Shown one piece after another: positions 35,493 to 44,904 of a stretch of DNA of 64,000 nucleotides. The stretch spans positions 1,550,001-1,614,000 of the forward strand of contig OZ255841.1 in assembly GCA_965277835.1 (NCBI GenBank), written 5' to 3'. The translations under genes were made by a program, and so were the position numbers. Under the pieces are notes generated by a model, which had not been told where the DNA came from, searched no databases, and saw only the letters and a list, made by a program, of their open reading frames with translations. Source of the DNA: Arcticimaribacter sp965277835. Its GTDB lineage: Bacteria; Bacteroidota; Bacteroidia; Flavobacteriales; Flavobacteriaceae. Every line of letters begins with the position of its first letter. Positions within the stretch are counted from its first letter, which is position 1.

Positions 35493-36989
35493 TTAGTTAA
35501 GGTGGTTTTTTAAATTAGTTAATCGTTCTAAAGTACGACTTTTTCCAATAACCTTTATTATTTCAATAATATCAGGGCCAGACAAATTGCCAACTATTGC
35601 TATGCGTAAGCTTTGCATTACTAAGCCCATTTTAATATTATTTTCTTTACAAAAGGAGAAAATAGAATTTTTTAGATTTTCAAGGTTTTCGGAGGAGTTT
35701 ATTAAATCACTTATTTTTTCGATAATAGAAGAATTATCTATGTCAGGGTTTTTAATTTTCTCTACACTTTTTTTGTCATATACTATTGGGGAAGTTATGA
35801 ATGTTGATATTAGTTGAGGAATGTCGGTTAATAGCACTATTCGTTCTCTAATTAGAGACACAATATTTCCTATAGTTTTATGGTCAAAGGTTTTTGAAAG
35901 CAAAGGCTCACAGTCCTTACAAAGCCCAATAAGGACGTTTAACGGCAGTTTTTGTATGTGTTGTTGGTTTACCCATTTCGCTTTGCTATAGTCAAAACGA
36001 GCGCCCCCTTTTTGAATCTCTTTGAGGCTAAATTCTTGTTCAATTTCTTTTAGAGACATTACTTCATCTTCCACTTTGGGGCTCCACCCAAGTTGAGCAA
36101 TATAATTTAAGTGTGCTTCGGGCAAGAAACCCATTTCGCGATAACCTTTAAATTCATTTCCCCATGCGATAGGAAACACAGGGTAGCCGTTTTTATCGCC
36201 ATCGCGTTTGCTAAGTTTTCCTTTACCAGAAGGGTTAAGGATAAGGGGGAGGTGTACAAACTTTGGTTTTTCCCAACCGTATATATCATAAAGCACAACA
36301 TGTATAGGTAACGAGGGTAGCCACTCCTCTCCTCTTATAACAGTTGTGATTTTCATGCAATAATCATCAATAACATTAGCAAGATGATAAGTTGGTGTTC
36401 CGTCTGCTTTTACAAGAATTTTATCTTCAAGCTCATTGCTGTTTACGCGTATGTTTCCACGGACTTCATCTTTACATATGATTTCTTGATCGGGAGATAA
36501 CTTTAATCGTATTACAAAGCGTTCGCCAGAGTTAATTCGTTGCTTAGTTTTTTCTTCTGAAAGGTTTAATGAATTATCAAAAGAATCTCTATTGGTGAAA
36601 TTATATTTAAACCCTCCTGTTTTTTTTTCTTCTTCTGCGCGTTTTACTTCTAAGTCTTCGGGAGTATCAAAGGCATAGTATGCGCCTTCTTTTTCTATTA
36701 ATTTTTGAATATATGTTTTATAAATTTCGTTTCGTTCACTTTGTCTATATGGTCCGTACTTCCCAGGGTTTTCAGAACTTTCGTCAGGTTCTATGTTTGC
36801 CCATTTTAAACTTTCAAAAATATAAGATTCACTTGAGTGTACTTTTCTTTTTTGATCGGTGTCTTCAATTCGTACGATAAAAACACCGTTATTTTTTTTA
36901 GCAAACAAATAGTTAAACAAAGCGGTTCTAACACCTCCAATATGTAAAGGCCCTGTTGGGCTAGGGGCAAAACGTACGCGTTCTATCAT
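35493..36989 (-). CDS. gltX: glutamyl-tRNA synthetase
   Basis: 498 aa from ATG 36989 (MIERVRFAPSPTGPLHIGGVRTALF), with the HIGH-type PLHIGG and KMSKS-type GKLSKRDG. It charges tRNA-Glu. A frame extending to 37061 adds 24 residues, but those lie across the -7 box at 37012-37005 and do not match the family N-terminus, so the downstream start is chosen. Divergent from ybeY. Confidence 0.97.
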   Translation of the reverse strand: MIERVRFAPSPTGPLHIGGVRTALFNYLFAKKNNGVFIVRIEDTDQKRKVHSSESYIFESLKWANIEPDESSENPGKYGPYRQSERNEIYKTYIQKLIEKEGAYYAFDTPEDLEVKRAEEEKKTGGFKYNFTNRDSFDNSLNLSEEKTKQRINSGERFVIRLKLSPDQEIICKDEVRGNIRVNSNELEDKILVKADGTPTYHLANVIDDYCMKITTVIRGEEWLPSLPIHVVLYDIYGWEKPKFVHLPLILNPSGKGKLSKRDGDKNGYPVFPIAWGNEFKGYREMGFLPEAHLNYIAQLGWSPKVEDEVMSLKEIEQEFSLKEIQKGGARFDYSKAKWVNQQHIQKLPLNVLIGLCKDCEPLLSKTFDHKTIGNIVSLIRERIVLLTDIPQLISTFITSPIVYDKKSVEKIKNPDIDNSSIIEKISDLINSSENLENLKNSIFSFCKENNIKMGLVMQSLRIAIVGNLSGPDIIEIIKVIGKSRTLERLTNLKNHLN

Positions 36990-37004
36990 TGTATAGTTTT
37001 TCAG

Positions 37005-37012
37005 CAAAGATA
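37005..37012 (-). promoter_or_regulatory. -7 box of gltX
   Basis: TATCTTTG on the minus strand, 15 nt upstream of the chosen gltX start. It is 38 bp from the oppositely directed ybeY -7 box, so the two divergent promoters share a compact region. Confidence 0.6.
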
Positions 37013-37029
37013 CTAGTAATTCGTTATTT

Positions 37030-37057
37030 TTTGGTAGCATGGGATTCTGTATCTTTG
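37030..37057 (+). promoter_or_regulatory. ybeY promoter
   Basis: TTTG (37030-37033) and TATCTTTG (37050-37057), 16 nt apart, with ATG 37069 following after 11 nt. Confidence 0.6.
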
Positions 37058-37068
37058 ACAAAATTTAT

Positions 37069-37485
37069 ATGATAAAGATTAACAATATTCCAACGACTAA
37101 ATTCTCTGAAAATGAGTTAATTACATGGGTTTTAAAGCTTTCAAAAACGTATAAAGTAGAAGTAGATAGATTTGTAGTTAATTTTAGTGATGAAGAAAGA
37201 ATACTATATATGAATGAAAAGTACCTTAATCATGATACTCATACAGATATTTTGACGTTTAGTTATGGCGACTCTGATTTAATTTGCTCTGAAATTTTTA
37301 TTTCGGAACAAATGTGTAGAATGAACGCCAAAAAGTATAATCAAACTATTGAAAATGAGTGCCTTAGATTAATTTCGCACGGATTTTTGCATAGTTTAGG
37401 GTATAATGACGGAAATCCAAAGGAAAAGGCATTAATGACTGAGCAAGAAAATTTTTGCGTTAATATGTTTCACGTGAAACAATAA
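37069..37485 (+). CDS. ybeY: endoribonuclease YbeY (rRNA maturation)
   Basis: 138 aa from ATG 37069 (MIKINNIPTTKFSENEL). The zinc site is ISHGFLHSLGYND (H-x3-H-x5 pattern, near 108-118), and NEKYLNHDTHTDILTFSY is the family's other signature. It processes 16S rRNA ends and takes part in ribosome quality control. The frame start at 37039 lies before the promoter -7 box and is rejected. Its last codons (FHVKQ) are encoded by a parS site. Two nt separate it from mnmG. Confidence 0.93.
   Translation: MIKINNIPTTKFSENELITWVLKLSKTYKVEVDRFVVNFSDEERILYMNEKYLNHDTHTDILTFSYGDSDLICSEIFISEQMCRMNAKKYNQTIENECLRLISHGFLHSLGYNDGNPKEKALMTEQENFCVNMFHVKQ
37466..37481. other. parS: parS centromere site 1 (ParB binding), inside ybeY 3' end
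   Basis: TGTTTCACGTGAAACA fits the 16-bp parS consensus TGTTNCACGTGAAACA exactly. It overlaps the last codons of ybeY. parS sites cluster around oriC and load ParB for chromosome segregation. Confidence 0.92.
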
Positions 37486-37487
37486 TT

Positions 37488-39359
37488 ATGTTTGAAAAAG
37501 AATATGATGTAATTGTAGTTGGTGCTGGGCACGCTGGTATTGAAGCAGCAGCAGCAGCAGCAAATATGGGTTCGAAAACATTGCTTATAACAATGAATTT
37601 TCAGACTATTGGGCAAATGTCTTGTAACCCTGCAATGGGAGGAATAGCCAAAGGACAGATTATCCGAGAGATTGATGCGTTAGGAGGCTATAGTGGTATT
37701 GTTTCGGATGTTAGCGCTATTCAGTTTAGAATGCTTAACCGATCGAAAGGCCCTGCTATGTGGAGTCCAAGAGTTCAATCGGACCGTATGATATTTGCAC
37801 AAGAGTGGAGAGAGCAATTAGAGAAAATAGAAAAATTAGATTTTTATCAAGAGATGGTAAAAGATTTGATTTTTGATGGAAATCATGTTACGGGCGTAGT
37901 TACTAGTTTGGGAATTAAAATATATTCGAAAACAGTAATTCTTACTAACGGGACATTCCTTAATGGGCTTATTCATATTGGAGAGAAAAACTTTGGAGGA
38001 GGAAGAGCAGGAGAAGGAGCGTCAACAGGCATAACAGAGACGTTACTTAATAAGGGCTTTGACTCTGGAAGGATGAAGACAGGAACCCCGCCACGAGTAG
38101 ATGGACGCTCTTTGAACTTTGATGTAATGGAAGAGCAAAAGGGAGACGAACAACCCGCAAAATTTAGCTTTTCGTCTAAGACTAAGCCTTTGTCTAAGCA
38201 ACGAAGTTGCCATATTACATATACAAGTGAAGAGGTACATAATACATTGAAACAAGGATTTGACCGCTCCCCAATGTTCAACGGGAGTATTCAAAGTATC
38301 GGTCCACGGTACTGTCCTTCTATTGAAGATAAAATAAATCGGTTTGTAGATAAGGATAGACATCAAATATTTGTTGAACCCGAAGGATGGAATACAGTAG
38401 AATATTATATAAACGGGTTTTCTACTTCATTGCCCGAAGATGTTCAGTTTAAGGCACTTCGTAAGGTTAAAGGATTTGAGTCTGTTAAGTTTTTTCGACC
38501 AGGATACGCTATAGAATATGATTACTTCCCTCCGACACAATTATCGTATAGCCTGCAGACAAAGCTTGTGAATGGACTTTTCTTTGCTGGGCAGATTAAC
38601 GGGACTACAGGATATGAAGAAGCTGCAGCACAAGGGTTAATGGCTGGAGTTAATGCACATCTTTATCATATAGGAGAGCCTGAGTTTATTTTAAAACGTA
38701 ACGAGGCTTATATAGGCGTTCTTATTGACGACCTCATAACAAAAGGAACAGAAGAGCCATATCGTATGTTTACGTCTCGTGCGGAGTATCGCACACTTTT
38801 GCGGCAAGACAACGCAGACCTTAGATTAACACCTATGGGGCATAAGTTAGGGATTGTCGGTTCTGAGCGATTGGAAAAAGTAAATAATAAAATAGAACAA
38901 ACAGCTTTGCTCAAAGATTTTTATGAGCGTACAAGTGTACTGCCCGAAGAGGCAAATCCTTTTCTTAAGGAAAAAGAATCATCACTTATGAAGCAGTCAG
39001 ATAAGATGATAAAAATTTACTCTCGCCCAGGTATTGATTTTAAAGATATGCACACCTTGCCTAAGGTTAAAGATTTTATTGGGCAACACAATATTTCCGA
39101 AGAAGCACAAGAACAAGCCGAAATACAAATTAAATATTCCAACTATATTGAGAAGGAGAAAACAAACGCAGATAAACTAACCCGTTTAGAGGCGGTTGCT
39201 ATTCCTCCAGGGTTCAATTACGATAAATTAGCCTCACTTTCTAATGAAGCAAAAGAGAAGCTAAATCGGATAAAACCAATAACAATATCTCAGGCTTCAA
39301 GGATAAGCGGAATAAAGCCTAGTGATATTAGTGTATTGTTAGTTCAATTAGGGCGATAA
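37488..39359 (+). CDS. mnmG: tRNA uridine-34 carboxymethylaminomethyl modification enzyme, FAD-binding subunit
   Basis: 623 aa, YDVIVVGAGHAGIEAAAAAANMG (FAD), NPAMGGIAKGQIIREIDALGG, LTNGTFLNG, GRAGEGASTGITETL and RPGYAIEYDYFPP are the MnmG/GidA signatures. With MnmE it modifies the wobble uridine of several tRNAs. It is bracketed by two parS sites, and gidA is an oriC-linked gene in many bacteria. Confidence 0.98.
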   Translation: MFEKEYDVIVVGAGHAGIEAAAAAANMGSKTLLITMNFQTIGQMSCNPAMGGIAKGQIIREIDALGGYSGIVSDVSAIQFRMLNRSKGPAMWSPRVQSDRMIFAQEWREQLEKIEKLDFYQEMVKDLIFDGNHVTGVVTSLGIKIYSKTVILTNGTFLNGLIHIGEKNFGGGRAGEGASTGITETLLNKGFDSGRMKTGTPPRVDGRSLNFDVMEEQKGDEQPAKFSFSSKTKPLSKQRSCHITYTSEEVHNTLKQGFDRSPMFNGSIQSIGPRYCPSIEDKINRFVDKDRHQIFVEPEGWNTVEYYINGFSTSLPEDVQFKALRKVKGFESVKFFRPGYAIEYDYFPPTQLSYSLQTKLVNGLFFAGQINGTTGYEEAAAQGLMAGVNAHLYHIGEPEFILKRNEAYIGVLIDDLITKGTEEPYRMFTSRAEYRTLLRQDNADLRLTPMGHKLGIVGSERLEKVNNKIEQTALLKDFYERTSVLPEEANPFLKEKESSLMKQSDKMIKIYSRPGIDFKDMHTLPKVKDFIGQHNISEEAQEQAEIQIKYSNYIEKEKTNADKLTRLEAVAIPPGFNYDKLASLSNEAKEKLNRIKPITISQASRISGIKPSDISVLLVQLGR

Positions 39360-39375
39360 TGTTCCACGTGAAACA
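39360..39375. other. parS: parS centromere site 2 (ParB binding), between mnmG and the methyltransferase
   Basis: TGTTCCACGTGAAACA is a perfect match to the bacterial parS consensus, 1,894 bp from site 1. It sits in the short spacer after the mnmG stop. Confidence 0.95.
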
Positions 39376-39390
39376 TAAAGACTTTCAAAA

Positions 39391-40239
39391 TTGAAAAAGG
39401 GAGAACAAATTCTTTATACTACTAAAGATTACTTAGTTTCAGGGGAGTCGTTTTCTATTGTGTGGAACGAAGAAAAGCAATATGGAGTTACTCATCCCAT
39501 CCCTAAAGAAGAAGAATTAGGGACATATTATAATTCGGACGAATATAGTTCGCATAGCGAAAAGAAAAAAAATGTCTCAGATGTTTTATATTCTATCGTC
39601 CGTAATTATATGCTTTCGGTTAAGCTTAAAATGATAAAGAATGTAATTCCAGCAGCAGCAAACATATTAGATTATGGTTGTGGGACAGGGAATTTTATTT
39701 CTTTTTTGAAGAATAAGAAATATAATGTAAAGGGAATTGAGATAAACTCGAAAGCGCGAAAACAATCTATAAATAAAAACCTTTTAGTTTTTCCGTCATG
39801 GGACGACCTCCCTGTAGAGAAGTTCGATTTAATAACGTTTTGGCATGTTTTAGAGCATGTTTTTGACATTGATTCTTGTATGCGTAATATAAAGCAGAGG
39901 CTAAATAGTAAAGGACATCTATTAGTAGCGGTGCCGAACTTAAATTCTTTTGACGCAGAATATTATAAGGAATATTGGGCAGCGTATGATGTTCCGCGTC
40001 ATTTATGGCATTTTTCTCAGAAAGGATTATGCAATTTAGTGACGCCTTATGGGTTTACATTAGTTGATAAACATCCCCTTATTTTCGACGCGCTCTATGT
40101 TTCTTATATTTCTGAAAAACACCAAGGCTCTAAATTTCCTTTGATAAAAGGTCTTATAAAAGGACTTAATTCAAACATAAAAGCCAGAAAATCAGGAGAA
40201 TACTCCTCTTTGGTTTATGTTTTTAAAAAAGCAGAATGA
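39391..40239 (+). CDS. class I SAM-dependent methyltransferase
   Basis: 282 aa, TTG start at 39391 as no ATG exists before the conserved region. It contains ILDYGCGTGNFISFL (SAM motif I, near 92), VKGIEINSKA (motif II acidic end), and LITFWHVLEHV, typical of the Methyltransf_23/UbiG-like group, some of which modify quinones or cell-surface glycolipids. Substrate unknown. Stops back-to-back with holB. Confidence 0.85.
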   Translation: MKKGEQILYTTKDYLVSGESFSIVWNEEKQYGVTHPIPKEEELGTYYNSDEYSSHSEKKKNVSDVLYSIVRNYMLSVKLKMIKNVIPAAANILDYGCGTGNFISFLKNKKYNVKGIEINSKARKQSINKNLLVFPSWDDLPVEKFDLITFWHVLEHVFDIDSCMRNIKQRLNSKGHLLVAVPNLNSFDAEYYKEYWAAYDVPRHLWHFSQKGLCNLVTPYGFTLVDKHPLIFDALYVSYISEKHQGSKFPLIKGLIKGLNSNIKARKSGEYSSLVYVFKKAE

Positions 40240-41394
40240 TTATTTTTCGGGTCTATTAATAATCCGTGTCATTCGTAGAGCAAAATCCGAGAATAAAATT
40301 TTCCCATTTGCATTTCGATCAACAGCATAGCAGGTGTCTTCTAATAACTTAAATAACTCTTGTGCATTTTTGCTGTGTATAAAAGGAGCAAGCTTTTCTA
40401 TTTTAAAACCAGTAAGCGAATGAAAATGGACTAAGTTCTCTGCTTTATAAGAAACAAGAAGGGCTTGTCGTATAAAGTTTAGCGCGTATAGTAAGAACTC
40501 CTTTTGAACAGTTCTATCTAACATACCCATAGAATTACTCCACTTCATTAAGTCAATTACGACACTCTTATTTCCTTTTGCTTTATGAGCATAGCGTAAA
40601 CATTCAACCAATAATTCTTCGTGTTTCTTTTGCTCATCTATGTTTTGGTATGCTTTTAGAGCTAGTCCTAGGCTTCCCTCTGCATTTGAAGTATAGAACG
40701 AGGCAAGTTCTTTTTCACAGCCTTGTTTAATTAATTCGTCTTTTATAATAGAAGGCTCTAATGGGGCTAGCCACGAAAGCTGGCATCGCGACTTTATTGT
40801 CGGTAATAAGTCAAGTTCGTTTTCTGCGACAAGAATAAAATAAGTGTTCGGAGGAGGCTCTTCAATAAGTTTTAAAAGTTTATTTGCAGGCTTGGCTCCT
40901 GAGTTATTTAGTTTATCTACTCCCCATAGCACGCAAACTTTTGCACCGCCCGAAAGCGATTTTAAATGCAGCGTTTTATATAATTCATTGATTTCATAAA
41001 CACTTATATTGCCTTGTTTATTTTCAGACCCAATTGATAATATCCAGTCGTTTATATTAGCATAAGGTGTTTCTGTAACAAACTTTCTCCACGAATCGAT
41101 ATAGTCTGTGGACTTAACTTTTTTGACGGTGCTATAGCCTGTAATTGGATACACAAAATGCAAATCGGGATGTTCTAAGAAAAAAGAAGGGTCTTTATCT
41201 TTAGTATTATATTTTTTTAAGGTGTCTTCGCTCCATAAAAGGTCTAAAGCAAAAGCAATTGCTAAAGGAAGCCCTCCACGTCCCAAATTTCCTATAAAAC
41301 ACTGAGAATGAGGCACATAATTTAATTTTATGGAAGAAGCAAGCCTATTTTTTAACACTTCTTGCCCAATAACCTTATCAATAAACATATTCAA
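40240..41394 (-). CDS. holB: DNA polymerase III delta' subunit
   Basis: 384 aa clamp-loader ATPase fold: FIDKVIGQEVLKNRLASSI, PHSQCFIGNLGRGGLPLA where the P-loop lacks the catalytic GKT (usual for delta'), NKLLKLIEEPPPNTYFILVAENELDLLPTIKSRCQ with the SRC motif. Part of the clamp loader that places the beta sliding clamp. Longer than the E. coli protein (334 aa). Confidence 0.92.
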   Translation of the reverse strand: MNMFIDKVIGQEVLKNRLASSIKLNYVPHSQCFIGNLGRGGLPLAIAFALDLLWSEDTLKKYNTKDKDPSFFLEHPDLHFVYPITGYSTVKKVKSTDYIDSWRKFVTETPYANINDWILSIGSENKQGNISVYEINELYKTLHLKSLSGGAKVCVLWGVDKLNNSGAKPANKLLKLIEEPPPNTYFILVAENELDLLPTIKSRCQLSWLAPLEPSIIKDELIKQGCEKELASFYTSNAEGSLGLALKAYQNIDEQKKHEELLVECLRYAHKAKGNKSVVIDLMKWSNSMGMLDRTVQKEFLLYALNFIRQALLVSYKAENLVHFHSLTGFKIEKLAPFIHSKNAQELFKLLEDTCYAVDRNANGKILFSDFALRMTRIINRPEK

Positions 41395-41460
41395 ATATAA
41401 TCTAATTTCTATCTTTTATTGTTTTTGAAATCATTAGAGTTTTTATTTACATAAATTTTT

Positions 41461-41468
41461 TATTTTTG
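41461..41468 (+). promoter_or_regulatory. -7 box of pgk
   Basis: TATTTTTG lies 17 nt before the pgk ATG in an AT-rich spacer. Confidence 0.5.
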
Positions 41469-41485
41469 CCCAAAATTTTATCTTA

Positions 41486-42673
41486 ATGAAGACTTTAAAA
41501 GACGTTTCTTTTCAAAATGAAAAAGCATTGATACGAGTAGATTTCAATGTCCCCCTAAATGACGAGGGTAAGGTTACAGATGCAACTCGTATAAAAGCAG
41601 CTAAACCAACAATAGATTATATTCTTTCTAAAGGAGGGAGCTGTGTATTGATGTCACATTTTGGAAGACCGAAAGGCAAAGACTTAAAGTTTTCGTTAAA
41701 ACAAATTTTGCAGACAGTTTCGGAAATTTTAGAAGTGCCTGTTCTTTTTGCTGAGGATTGTATTGGCGAAAAGACTCAGGAAATGGCAAACAAACTTCAA
41801 AAGGGACAAATATTACTTTTAGAAAATCTTCGTTTTTATAAAGAAGAAACGGAAGGAGACGTTTCGTTTGCAAAACAGCTTTCAAACTTAGGCTCTGTTT
41901 ATGTAAACGACGCTTTTGGTTCGGCACACCGCGCACATGCCTCTACTTCTATAGTTGCTTCTTTCTTTCAAAAGAAAAAAGTTTTTGGAAAACTCTTAGA
42001 GCAAGAAGTTTTATCTATTAACAAAGTAATGAAGTCAGGAGAAAAACCTGTTTTGGCTATCCTTGGTGGGGCTAAAGTGTCTTCTAAAATTACTATTATA
42101 GAAAATATTTTAGATAAAATAGATCACTTAGTAATTGGAGGAGGAATGGCATATACTTTTATAAAAGCCCAAGGGGGGAGTATAGGAGATTCTTTGTGTG
42201 AAGACGATTATTTAGAATATACAATTTCTCTTTTGGAGAAAGCAGAAGCTAAGAATGTAAAAGTTCACCTACCAATAGATGTCGTTTGTGCAAATGATTT
42301 TGCAAATGATGCAGAATCTAAGGTTATATCTATTGATGCAATTCCTAATAATTGGATGGGCTTAGATTCTGGTCCCCAGAGCATTAAAAAGTTTAGAGAA
42401 GTCGTTTTACAATCGAAGACTATTTTATGGAATGGCCCAATAGGTGTTTTTGAGTTTGAAAACTTTGCAGCAGGAACCATTGCTTTAGGCGAAGCTGTTG
42501 CCGAAAGTACTGCAAAAGGAGCATTTTCTCTTGTTGGAGGAGGCGACTCTGTTGCGGCAGTAAAACAATTTGGCTTTGAAAACAAAGTTAGTTATGTTTC
42601 TACAGGAGGCGGGGCGATGTTAGAAAGCCTAGAAGGCAAAGATTTACCTGGGATTACGGCATTGCTAAATTAA
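41486..42673 (+). CDS. pgk: phosphoglycerate kinase
   Basis: 395 aa, RVDFNVPLND, MSHFGRPKGK, LLLENLRFYKEE, VNDAFGSAHRAHAST, LGGAKVSSKI and SLVGGGDSVAAV, all landmarks of the two-domain glycolytic kinase. It makes ATP from 1,3-bisphosphoglycerate. Single gene with its own promoter, divergent from holB. Confidence 0.98.
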   Translation: MKTLKDVSFQNEKALIRVDFNVPLNDEGKVTDATRIKAAKPTIDYILSKGGSCVLMSHFGRPKGKDLKFSLKQILQTVSEILEVPVLFAEDCIGEKTQEMANKLQKGQILLLENLRFYKEETEGDVSFAKQLSNLGSVYVNDAFGSAHRAHASTSIVASFFQKKKVFGKLLEQEVLSINKVMKSGEKPVLAILGGAKVSSKITIIENILDKIDHLVIGGGMAYTFIKAQGGSIGDSLCEDDYLEYTISLLEKAEAKNVKVHLPIDVVCANDFANDAESKVISIDAIPNNWMGLDSGPQSIKKFREVVLQSKTILWNGPIGVFEFENFAAGTIALGEAVAESTAKGAFSLVGGGDSVAAVKQFGFENKVSYVSTGGGAMLESLEGKDLPGITALLN

Positions 42674-42754
42674 AATTAATGTTATTTGTTGGGTAAACCA
42701 ATGCGTAGGGTGGAATGATTTTTGTATATATGCTAATATATTAAGGCGAAATCT

Positions 42755-43735
42755 ATGAAAAAAATCATTATCCTTTTTACGTTTATTTTGGTAGGGTGTT
42801 CTTCTAAAACACAAAAACGTTATGTCCCCGATTCTAATGGGAACTTGAATTCAGTTACTGTTGTTATGTCTAATAGCCTGTGGGAAGGAGAGTTAGGAGA
42901 AGTAGTGCGAAACGAAATAGCATCGATATACGAAGGTTTACCAATAGATGAACCGCAGTTTTCTTTGAAACAAATTCCCCCAAAAGTTTTTGAAGGATTT
43001 GCACGAAACAGTAGAAATATACTTTGGTTTCGTAAAGACAGCCTGCCTAGGTTTGAATTGAGACAAGACCAGTTTGCTAAACCTCAAATATTAGTTTATT
43101 TTTCGGGAGAAGACCAAGATATTATGAAAGAATATGTTTTGGAAAACACTAAATTGATACAAGGATTATTTCAAGAAAACGAAAGAAAAGAAAAACTAAG
43201 AAGAATTGAAAAATCAGTGGCTAATGAAAATTCTCTTGAAAACCGATTCAATATAAGTTTAACATACCCGTCTGCTTATAAAACAGTAAAAGACACAACA
43301 AATTTTGTTTGGATTGAAAAACCAGTTCAAAAAGGGACATTAAATATAGTAGCATATAGTTTGCCTATGACAACTTCTTTTAAGGAGGAGCCTCTAGAAA
43401 CAATAGTAAGAATGAGAGATTCTATAGGAGAACTATATATCCCTGGTAGATTACGAAACACACACATGGTTACAGAAAAAGAATATTTACCTTATCTTTT
43501 TAAAACAACGCTAAATGAAAAAGAGGCTTTTTTAACTAAGGGTATGTGGGCTGTCAACAAAAGAGATTATATGGCAGGACCATTTGTAAACTATACAATA
43601 AAAGATACCGTAAATAAGAGGTGGATGGTAATAGAAGGATTTACTTTTGCGCCTTCTGTCGCTAAAAGAGATTATATGTTTGAGCTTAATACAATTTTAT
43701 CAACGTTTAGCGAGAAGCAAGAAGAAAAAAATTAA
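42755..43735 (+). CDS. DUF4837 lipoprotein
   Basis: 326 aa with lipobox LVGC (Cys15). The sequence SNSLWEGELGEVVRNEIAS and the central LVYFSGEDQDIMKEYVLENTKLIQGLFQENERK match DUF4837, a family of Bacteroidota lipoproteins of unknown function. The gene overlaps the convergent tatA stop codon. DUF4837, tatA, M23 peptidase and GH3-like genes commonly keep company in Flavobacteriia. Confidence 0.88.
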   Translation: MKKIIILFTFILVGCSSKTQKRYVPDSNGNLNSVTVVMSNSLWEGELGEVVRNEIASIYEGLPIDEPQFSLKQIPPKVFEGFARNSRNILWFRKDSLPRFELRQDQFAKPQILVYFSGEDQDIMKEYVLENTKLIQGLFQENERKEKLRRIEKSVANENSLENRFNISLTYPSAYKTVKDTTNFVWIEKPVQKGTLNIVAYSLPMTTSFKEEPLETIVRMRDSIGELYIPGRLRNTHMVTEKEYLPYLFKTTLNEKEAFLTKGMWAVNKRDYMAGPFVNYTIKDTVNKRWMVIEGFTFAPSVAKRDYMFELNTILSTFSEKQEEKN

Positions 43736-43926
43736 TCTTTCTTATCTTTATTTTCAGAAAGGTTTTCTTCTTCTTTCGATGCGTTTTTAAATTCTTTTAT
43801 TCCGCTCCCTAAGCCACGCATTAATTCAGGTATTTTTCTTCCGCCAAAGAGTAATAAAACTACAACAACAATAAGAATAATTTGAGGGGCACCAATTGCT
43901 CCTAAAAAAACTACAGGATTTACCAT
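43732..43926 (-). CDS. tatA: Sec-independent protein translocase TatA/E
   Basis: 64 aa from ATG 43926 (MVNPVVFLGAIGAPQ). A single membrane helix (PQIILIVVVVLLLFGG) is followed by the amphipathic KIPELMRGLGSGIKEFKNASKEE, the standard TatA layout. It forms the Tat pore for folded proteins. A TTG frame start at 43944 falls inside the -7 box, so ATG 43926 is used. Convergent with DUF4837; no tatC in the window. Confidence 0.93.
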   Translation of the reverse strand: MVNPVVFLGAIGAPQIILIVVVVLLLFGGRKIPELMRGLGSGIKEFKNASKEEENLSENKDKKD

Positions 43927-43941
43927 AACATCAATTTTAAA

Positions 43942-43949
43942 CAAATGTA
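43942..43949 (-). promoter_or_regulatory. -7 box of tatA
   Basis: TACATTTG on the minus strand, 15 nt before the chosen start codon. Confidence 0.5.
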
Positions 43950-44016
43950 AAAATAAATATTCAAGCTATTATATATTTTGCATAAGGAAAGAGGTAATTT
44001 TTAATCAATGGATATA

Positions 44017-44024
44017 TATATTTG
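44017..44024 (+). promoter_or_regulatory. -7 box of the M23 peptidase operon
   Basis: TATATTTG, 9 nt before the ATG at 44034; implies a leader of only a few bases for the M23-GH3-rfb unit. Confidence 0.5.
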
Positions 44025-44033
44025 TTTTTAAAT

Positions 44034-44903
44034 ATGGAAAAGAAGAAAAAAAGAGGGAAATTAAAACAGAAACTACTAAACAAGTATCGTTTAGTTATCC
44101 TCAAAGAAGACACATTTGAAGAACAATTTGATTTTCGTTTAACGCGGTTAAATGTTATGATTGTTTCTATTTTTTTAATTTCCTTTTTTGTGATAGGGAC
44201 AGTATCTTTAATTGCGTTTACATCTTTAAAAGAATATTTGCCAGGGTATTCTTCAACTGAAATGAGGGCACAAGCTGTCAAAAATGCGTTTAAATTAGAC
44301 TCAATAACAGAGTCTTATACACAATCAATACGATATTTAAACTCTATTCAAAAAGCGATTTTGGGAGAAATCGAATATGAAGACTTAGAAGATCAACAGG
44401 CTTTGGACACTTCTTTTAGGAGAGATAAATCAATAGTTCCTAATAGTATTGATGATTCTATTTTGAGATCAATTGTTGATCAGGAAAGTAAATATAATTT
44501 ACTAACGGAGGTAAAAAGTAAAATAGACTTTGTGTTATTCCCGCCTGCAAAAGGGAGTATATCTCAAGGCTATGACCCTATAAACAAACATTTTGCAATA
44601 GATGTAGTCTTGGTAGAAAACACGCCGATTAAAGCCGTGGCACCAGGAACCGTTATTTTTTCGGAATGGACAGCAAGTACAGGATATGTTATTATAATTA
44701 AACATCCCAATGGGATGATATCCTCATATAAACACAATGCTTCTTTAAGTAAAGTTCAAGGCGACTTTGTAAAAGCAGGAGAGGTAATCGCAACAGTTGG
44801 AAACACTGGCGAATTGTCAACAGGATGGCATTTACATTTTGAGCTTTGGAGCGACGGATACCCTATGAACCCAGAAAATTTTATTGACTTTTCTGAAGAA
44901 TAA
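44034..44903 (+). CDS. M23-family peptidoglycan endopeptidase
   Basis: 289 aa from ATG 44034. A basic N-terminus, one membrane helix (about 39-63) and a linker precede the LytM/M23 domain (about 160-289). This domain has the zinc ligands HFAIDV (H-x3-D) and HLHFELW (H-x-H). It cleaves peptide cross-bridges in peptidoglycan or serves as an activator. The longer TTG start at 44022 lies in the promoter. One nt separates it from the GH3-like gene. Confidence 0.9.
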   Translation: MEKKKKRGKLKQKLLNKYRLVILKEDTFEEQFDFRLTRLNVMIVSIFLISFFVIGTVSLIAFTSLKEYLPGYSSTEMRAQAVKNAFKLDSITESYTQSIRYLNSIQKAILGEIEYEDLEDQQALDTSFRRDKSIVPNSIDDSILRSIVDQESKYNLLTEVKSKIDFVLFPPAKGSISQGYDPINKHFAIDVVLVENTPIKAVAPGTVIFSEWTASTGYVIIIKHPNGMISSYKHNASLSKVQGDFVKAGEVIATVGNTGELSTGWHLHFELWSDGYPMNPENFIDFSEE

Positions 44904-44904
44904 G

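Noticed and set aside
43961..44281. Minus-strand 106-codon ORF
   Set aside because: Antisense to the M23 peptidase and its promoter; no start context or family.
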